From positions 1-8,667 of the forward strand of contig JANLHE010000181.1 of the NCBI GenBank assembly GCA_024653875.1: a stretch of 8,667 nt of DNA. The letters are read 5' to 3'. A program made the position numbers and the translations under genes. Positions 4,928 through 8,667 of this stretch are shown here, in pieces. Below the pieces are notes generated by a model. It was not told the DNA's origin. It saw nothing but the letters and a program-made list of their open reading frames with translations, and made no database searches. The stretch comes from Acidobacteriota bacterium (GTDB lineage: Bacteria; Acidobacteriota; Vicinamibacteria; Vicinamibacterales; SCN-69-37). The first letter of the stretch is position 1. The number at the start of each line of letters is the position of its first letter.

Positions 4928-6553
4928 ATGGCAGGTATGACTCGCGACCTCGATCCTCTGCAGGCGGACTCGTTCGACCTGCTCGTGGTCGGCGGCGGCA
5001 TCCACGGGCTGTTCACCGCCTACGACGCCGCGGCCCGCGGCCTGCGCGTGGCCCTGGTCGAACGGGGCGACGTGGGCGGGGGCATCTCGTTCAACCACCA
5101 GCGCACGATTCACGGTGGCCTTCGAGCCCTGCAGAGCGGCCAGATTCGCAAGTGCCGGGAACAGATTCGGGAGCGGCGCGCCTGGGCGCGCATCGCGCCG
5201 CACCTGCTTCGCCCGCTCCCCTTCCTCATCGGCACCTACCGCGGCACCCGGCGCGCGCGCCTCGTCATCCGCGCGGGTTTCCGGCTCTACGACTTCATCG
5301 GCCGGTCGCGGAACGTGGATGTGCTGCCGGAACTCCATCTGCCCAACGGCCGCCTCGAGTCCGCGGCAGCCACACGGCGCCTGTTTCCCGGCGTGCACGA
5401 GCCCGGCCTGTCAGGCGGCGCGATTTGGTATGACTACCAGACCGTGCACCCGGATCGGTTGACGTACCTCGTGGCGTTGGCGGCACACAGGGCGGGCGCG
5501 ACACTCGCCACCTACGTGGAAGCTGTCGCGCCCAGGCGCGACGGGGCCCGCCTCACCGGCGCGACCGTCCGGGATGTCATCACCGGAGCCGCATTCGACA
5601 TCGCTGCGCGCGCGGTCGTGCTGGCGGCCGGCTCGGGCCTGCCCGCGTTACACGAACGGTTCGGCGTCACGGGCGCGCCGCCGCTTGTCCGGGCGATGAA
5701 CCTGCTCCTCGATCGGCCAGCCAGGGACATCGCCCTGGCGGCGCCGTCCGCCAGTGGGCGCATGTTCACGGCCGTCCCCTGGCGGGGCCTGGTGCTTGTC
5801 GGGACCTATCAGCCGGACGGCGCCGTTCGCGAAGGGATGCGCGAGCCGCTGGATCCGTTCGTCGACGCCTTCCTCGCTGAAATCCGCACGGCGTTTCCTG
5901 CCCTCGGCGCCACGCGGGACGACATCCGCTTCGTCCATCACGCGTTGGTCCCGGCCCAGGCGACGCCGCAGGGCCTTGATCTGCTGGCGGAGCCGGAAAT
6001 CCTGGCCCACGTGGAGGCGCCCGGCCTCATCAGTCTAGTGGGCGTGAAGTACACCACGGCGCGTCTGGCGGCCGAACGCGCCGTGGACGGGGCCGCGCGT
6101 CACCTGCACGTGCCCGCGGTGCGTTCCCGGACGGCCACAACGTTGCTGCCCCACGCGGATGTGGCAGACAGCGATGGCATCCTTGTCGAAACCGCGCGCA
6201 CACTACGCGTCACGCTTGATGGGGACGTGCACAGGCATCTGGCGGGCTGGTATGGCACCGAAGCCTCCGCGGTCCTCCGCTGCGCGCACGCGTCCGGGGC
6301 CCTGGCGAGGGTCTCGGCGGACAGCCCCGTCATCGAGGGCGAAGCCATTTACGCCGTGCGCGAGGCGGCGGCCGTACGGCTGGATGACGTGGTGTTCAGG
6401 CGGACGCCGCTCGGGTCGGCCGGTGATCCCGGCGACGACGCGATTGCCAGGCTCGCCGGGATCATGGCCCGCGAGTGCGGCTGGACCGACGCCAGGCGCG
6501 TCGAGGAAATCGCCCTCGTGCGCGAACGTGTCAGGAAATACGGAACGCGTTGA
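4928..6553 (+). CDS. GlpD-like FAD-dependent oxidoreductase
   Basis: A 541-residue flavoprotein of the FAD-dependent glycerol-3-phosphate dehydrogenase (GlpD/GlpA) family. The FAD-binding Rossmann signature VVGGGIHG lies at 20-27 and the acidic VALVERGD at 41-48. The family HGGLR motif is at 62-66, an AAGSG segment at 233-237, VGVKYTTAR (equivalent to GGKLTTYR) at 371-379, and a C-terminal DAO_C-type domain contains AIYAVREAAAVRLDDVVFRRTPLG. Compared with E. coli GlpD from memory, the HGGLR arginine and the KxTT lysine are kept, but the SGVRPL segment with its substrate-binding arginine reads HHALVPA (337-343). The substrate may therefore not be glycerol-3-phosphate. No glpK or glpF is nearby. 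ATG 4928 and ATG 4937 are both possible; neither has a normal Shine-Dalgarno. The last 23 bases overlap the convergent barrel gene. Likely acts at the inner membrane, feeding electrons to quinone, if like GlpD. Confidence 0.85.
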   Translation: MAGMTRDLDPLQADSFDLLVVGGGIHGLFTAYDAAARGLRVALVERGDVGGGISFNHQRTIHGGLRALQSGQIRKCREQIRERRAWARIAPHLLRPLPFLIGTYRGTRRARLVIRAGFRLYDFIGRSRNVDVLPELHLPNGRLESAAATRRLFPGVHEPGLSGGAIWYDYQTVHPDRLTYLVALAAHRAGATLATYVEAVAPRRDGARLTGATVRDVITGAAFDIAARAVVLAAGSGLPALHERFGVTGAPPLVRAMNLLLDRPARDIALAAPSASGRMFTAVPWRGLVLVGTYQPDGAVREGMREPLDPFVDAFLAEIRTAFPALGATRDDIRFVHHALVPAQATPQGLDLLAEPEILAHVEAPGLISLVGVKYTTARLAAERAVDGAARHLHVPAVRSRTATTLLPHADVADSDGILVETARTLRVTLDGDVHRHLAGWYGTEASAVLRCAHASGALARVSADSPVIEGEAIYAVREAAAVRLDDVVFRRTPLGSAGDPGDDAIARLAGIMARECGWTDARRVEEIALVRERVRKYGTR

Positions 6554-7382
6554 AGACCCATGTCAGGCCGGCTGACACGCCCCACGTCGGATCCCTTTCG
6601 GTGATCCCCAGCAGGAGCGCGCCATCCAGGCGGACGGGTCCGCGCGTGAAGCGTGAGCCGACGCGCACCATCGAGCGGCTTTCCGTGCCCACGGGAGCGT
6701 TGCTGCTGCGGGTGTTCGCGCGGCCGTTCACCTCGGCCACGACCTCAAAGCCCGGGGCCATCGCCCGCGCGACAGAGACACCGTAGGTCAGCACGTCGTT
6801 CTGTCGATCGCCGCGTGTGGGATCGCCGAGGATGGCGAATCCGGCGTTGCCGACGACCCGCACGGACTGCACGGTCTTGGCGACCGCCAGGCCAAACGCA
6901 AAGTCGGTGGTGTCCAGCCCGAGGCCGCTTTCGTTGCCCGCGTTGGGCAGCTTCGTCGCAAAACGCAGCGCCATCGACGGCCGTCCTTCGGTCTCGGACA
7001 GGAACCGGATCTTGGCGCCGATCGTGACGTCTTCCACGTCTCCGGTGGAATCGCCGGCCACGGTCAGCATCTGGTCGAGCGGGGCCGCGAAGCGGTTCTT
7101 GATGGCCAGTCGATTGCGCAGGCCGCCGTCCAATTGAATCTCGGCAATCGAACTCACGCCGAAGCTCAGTCCCAGCGTGCCCATGCGCCACAAGGTGCCC
7201 TGCAGGCCGGACGCGGGAAAGACCGCTTCGTGGGCGTAGTCGATGCCGGCCTCGAGCAGGATCTGCCCCGGGCCGACGGTCTCCGGGTCCTCGGTGACAA
7301 GCGGCCGCGACTGGGCCCACGCGGTCGCGGACACCGTGAGCATCAATCCCGCCACCACAACACGTCGCATCACTCGCACCAT
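6531..7382 (-). CDS. Predicted outer-membrane beta-barrel protein
   Basis: A 283-residue secreted protein. Residues 1-24 form a signal peptide: basic MVRVMRR, hydrophobic core VVVAGLMLTVSA, cleavage-like AWA-QS. The mature part is rich in alternating hydrophobic/polar segments and glycine (for example ILLEAGIDYAHEAV, GTLGLSFGVSS, IGAKIRFLS, VAEVNGRA, SMVRVGSRF, VSAGLTWVF), consistent with about a dozen beta strands of an outer-membrane barrel. The SRPLVTEDPETVGPGQILLE opening recalls transporter-like barrels of the phenol-degradation MetA-pathway type. That assignment is from memory and tentative, and substrate is unknown. The ATG at 7382 abuts the dtd stop as TAAATG and has GGGAG eight bases upstream, so this start is favoured over the in-frame ATG at 7370. 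It is the last gene of the ttcA-dtd cluster. Confidence 0.78.
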   Translation of the reverse strand: MVRVMRRVVVAGLMLTVSATAWAQSRPLVTEDPETVGPGQILLEAGIDYAHEAVFPASGLQGTLWRMGTLGLSFGVSSIAEIQLDGGLRNRLAIKNRFAAPLDQMLTVAGDSTGDVEDVTIGAKIRFLSETEGRPSMALRFATKLPNAGNESGLGLDTTDFAFGLAVAKTVQSVRVVGNAGFAILGDPTRGDRQNDVLTYGVSVARAMAPGFEVVAEVNGRANTRSSNAPVGTESRSMVRVGSRFTRGPVRLDGALLLGITERDPTWGVSAGLTWVFNAFRIS

Positions 7383-7829
7383 TTATTTCGCTCCCGAATC
7401 AAGCCAGATGGTTACCGGGCCGTCGTTGACCGAGGCCACCTGCATGTCCGCCTGGAACACGCCGGTCTTCACGGTCAGCCCTGACTCGCGCAAACGCGCC
7501 ACCACACCCTCGTAGGCCTCGTTGGCCTCGTCGGGCGGTGCCGCGCCGATGAACGATGGCCGGCGGCCCTTCCGGACGTCGGCCAGCAGCGTGAACTGCG
7601 ACACGGCCAGCACGCTGCCACCCACGTCGGTCACGCTCAGGTTCATCTTGCCGGCCGCGTCGCCGAAGATCCGCAGATCCCTGATTTTGGCGGCCACATA
7701 GTCGATATCGGCAGGACCGTCGCCGTTCGCCACCCCGACAAGCACGAGCAGGCCCTGCCCGATTTCAGACGCCACGTGCCCATCGATGGTCACCGAGGCG
7801 GAGCGCACGCGCGTGACGACCGCTCGCAT
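7383..7829 (-). CDS. dtd: D-aminoacyl-tRNA deacylase
   Basis: A 148-residue cytoplasmic enzyme of normal length for the DTD family. It hydrolyses D-aminoacyl-tRNAs (notably D-Tyr-tRNA) and Gly-tRNA-Ala, keeping D-amino acids out of proteins. Signatures visible are the start MRAVVTRVRSASVTIDG, the SQFTLLAD motif at 77-84, the KGRRPSF segment at 87-93, and the C-terminal NDGPVTIWLDS (135-145), which holds the Gly-Pro motif that gives chiral proofreading. The start ATG follows the ttcA stop by four bases, and its stop directly abuts the barrel gene start, so the three genes are probably cotranscribed. Pairing with ttcA gives two tRNA-directed functions in one cluster. Confidence 0.96.
   Translation of the reverse strand: MRAVVTRVRSASVTIDGHVASEIGQGLLVLVGVANGDGPADIDYVAAKIRDLRIFGDAAGKMNLSVTDVGGSVLAVSQFTLLADVRKGRRPSFIGAAPPDEANEAYEGVVARLRESGLTVKTGVFQADMQVASVNDGPVTIWLDSGAK
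7391..7395 (-). promoter_or_regulatory. Ribosome-binding site of the barrel gene, inside dtd
   Basis: GGGAG on the minus strand lies eight bases before the ATG at 7382, within the last codons of dtd. It supports the first ATG and hence the seven-residue basic N-region of the signal peptide. Confidence 0.5.
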
Positions 7830-7833
7830 GGGC

Positions 7834-8616
7834 CTACCGGAGGGCCGCGGCGGCCTGCGCCACCGGGTGTAAACGGGTGTCGAGGAGGTGGCGCGGCGCC
7901 ACGTTACCGATGGCCTTGATCATGGAGTTCTTGACCTTGGGGTGCTCCAGTTCCAGCTCCGCGATCATCCGCTTGAGCCGCTGGCGCTTCAGGCTCAGAT
8001 CCCCGCACGCGGGACAGCAACAGCCGATGACCGGCAGGTTGTTCTCCTGCGTGTAGGCCCGCGCTTCGGCCTCGGTCACGTAGACCAACGGCCGGATGAC
8101 TGTATGCTTGCCGTTGTCGGACGTCAGCCGCGCCGGCATCGCCTTGAGCGCTCCCTGGAAGAACACGTTCAGGAGCAGCGTTTCCACGAAGTCGTCCATG
8201 TGATGGCCCAGCGCGATCTTGGTCGCGCCCACGGAATCGGCCAGGCGATACAACACGCCGCGGCGCAGGCGCGCGCACAACGAACACGGCGTCTCGCCAT
8301 CCTCGAGGATGTCGTCCATCACCGCGCCGATGGTTGTGTGCTCGATGTGCAGCTCCCACCCGCGTTCCGCGCACGCCTTGGTGACCACGTCGTGCTTGAA
8401 GTCGGTGTACCCGGAGTTCACGTTGATGGCGCAGATTGAGAACGTGATGGGCGCGCGCGTGCGCAGCACGTCCAGGATCTGAATCAGCGCCCAACTGTCC
8501 TTGCCGCCCGACAGGCCGACCATGATCCGGTCGCCGTCCTCGATGAGGTTGTGCTCGATGATCGCCTGCGTCGTCTTCTTGGCGATGCGCTGTTCGAGTG
8601 GAGTGCGGTAGGACAT
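7834..8616 (-). CDS. ttcA: tRNA 2-thiocytidine(32) synthetase
   Basis: A 260-residue cytoplasmic PP-loop ATPase that adenylates and thiolates cytidine 32 in certain tRNAs using an iron-sulfur cluster. The PP-loop is SGGKDS at 36-41. The cluster-binding pair is CSLC at 111-114, followed by ARLRRGVLYR, the third cysteine region is GCCCPACGD at 198-206, and GHHMDD lies at 137-142, as in the TtcA branch of the TtcA/TtuA family. The C-terminal IGNVAPRHLLD (236-246) is also typical. The cysteine run C199-C201 plus C204 is richer than the E. coli CNLC, but I recall CCCPxCGD in many non-enterobacterial TtcA proteins. ATG 8616 leaves 28 residues before GDRIMV, against roughly 42 in E. coli. The reading frame stays open upstream to the window edge, so a longer N-terminus cannot be excluded. 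It leads the ttcA-dtd-barrel cluster. Confidence 0.95.
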   Translation of the reverse strand: MSYRTPLEQRIAKKTTQAIIEHNLIEDGDRIMVGLSGGKDSWALIQILDVLRTRAPITFSICAINVNSGYTDFKHDVVTKACAERGWELHIEHTTIGAVMDDILEDGETPCSLCARLRRGVLYRLADSVGATKIALGHHMDDFVETLLLNVFFQGALKAMPARLTSDNGKHTVIRPLVYVTEAEARAYTQENNLPVIGCCCPACGDLSLKRQRLKRMIAELELEHPKVKNSMIKAIGNVAPRHLLDTRLHPVAQAAAALR

Positions 8617-8667
8617 GGAACTCTCGGCGACAGCCTCGACGTCGCTCTGCTGCTCGTAGTGGTTAAG
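8617..8667 (-). other. Open frame upstream of ttcA, coding-like
   Basis: These last 51 bases have no stop in the ttcA frame on the minus strand. The translation LNHYEQQSDVEAVAESS has strong G/C preference at third codon positions, like real genes here. It could be an N-terminal extension of TtcA, a remnant of a small acidic protein (YEQQSxxEAVAE-type starts occur in small uncharacterised, antitoxin-like proteins as I recall), or chance. The window ends before this can be resolved. Confidence 0.3.

Noticed and set aside
4185..4940. Plus-strand 251-codon frame opposite the methyltransferase
   Set aside because: The minus strand encodes a complete SAM methyltransferase with all motifs; the opposite frame has none.
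1..8667. Defence system, phage, insertion sequence, CRISPR or tRNA gene
   Set aside because: No repeats with spacers, transposase motifs, terminal inverted repeats, phage genes or tRNA-like folds are visible; RadC alone is not evidence of a mobile element here.

Overview
The window is a compact, high-GC bacterial chromosome segment carrying nine genes, one of them cut by the left edge, plus a short remnant. There is no sign of phage, insertion sequence, CRISPR array, tRNA or rRNA. A predicted outer-membrane barrel protein with a signal peptide indicates a diderm (Gram-negative-type) cell. The style of several proteins (MetG with HLGT, the methyltransferase, the GlpD-like enzyme, the dodecin variant) reminds me of Acidobacteriota, perhaps the Vicinamibacteria, but this rests on memory of family sequence style and is low confidence.

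Layout from left to right: (1) the 5' part of metG (methionyl-tRNA synthetase) on the minus strand runs off the left edge, with a candidate extended -10 promoter just upstream. (2) radC follows on the minus strand, its start best placed at a GTG with a good ribosome-binding site. (3) A 203-base divergent spacer contains a small palindrome. (4) A 67-residue dodecin gene on the plus strand is followed by a weak hairpin terminator, then a 24-codon remnant of a LysM-domain gene that still has a strong ribosome-binding site, then a perfect 12-bp hairpin separating these genes from the convergent cluster. (5) A tight minus-strand cluster reads methyltransferase, dapF, SLC13/DASS transporter, with a 5-nt gap and then an ATGA overlap. 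(6) Only 14 bp from the methyltransferase start, a divergent GlpD-like flavoprotein gene runs on the plus strand. (7) A second minus-strand cluster reads ttcA, dtd, outer-membrane barrel, with a 4-nt gap and then a TAAATG junction. The barrel gene's 3' end overlaps the GlpD-like gene's 3' end by 23 bp.

How the genes fit together: most are housekeeping. MetG charges tRNA-Met, TtcA thiolates tRNA cytidine 32 and DTD removes D-amino acids from tRNA, so translation quality is a theme at both ends. DapF nominally makes meso-diaminopimelate for lysine and peptidoglycan, and the SLC13 protein imports dicarboxylate-type anions.

The most unusual observation is that the DapF homologue has serine at both positions normally held by the catalytic cysteines (Ser71 and Ser210) while other substrate-site residues are kept. 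The second is the LysM-tail remnant, which looks like a gene that lost its middle. The GlpD-like protein also lacks a conserved substrate-site arginine, so its substrate is uncertain. I see no obviously new multi-gene defence or mobile system here.
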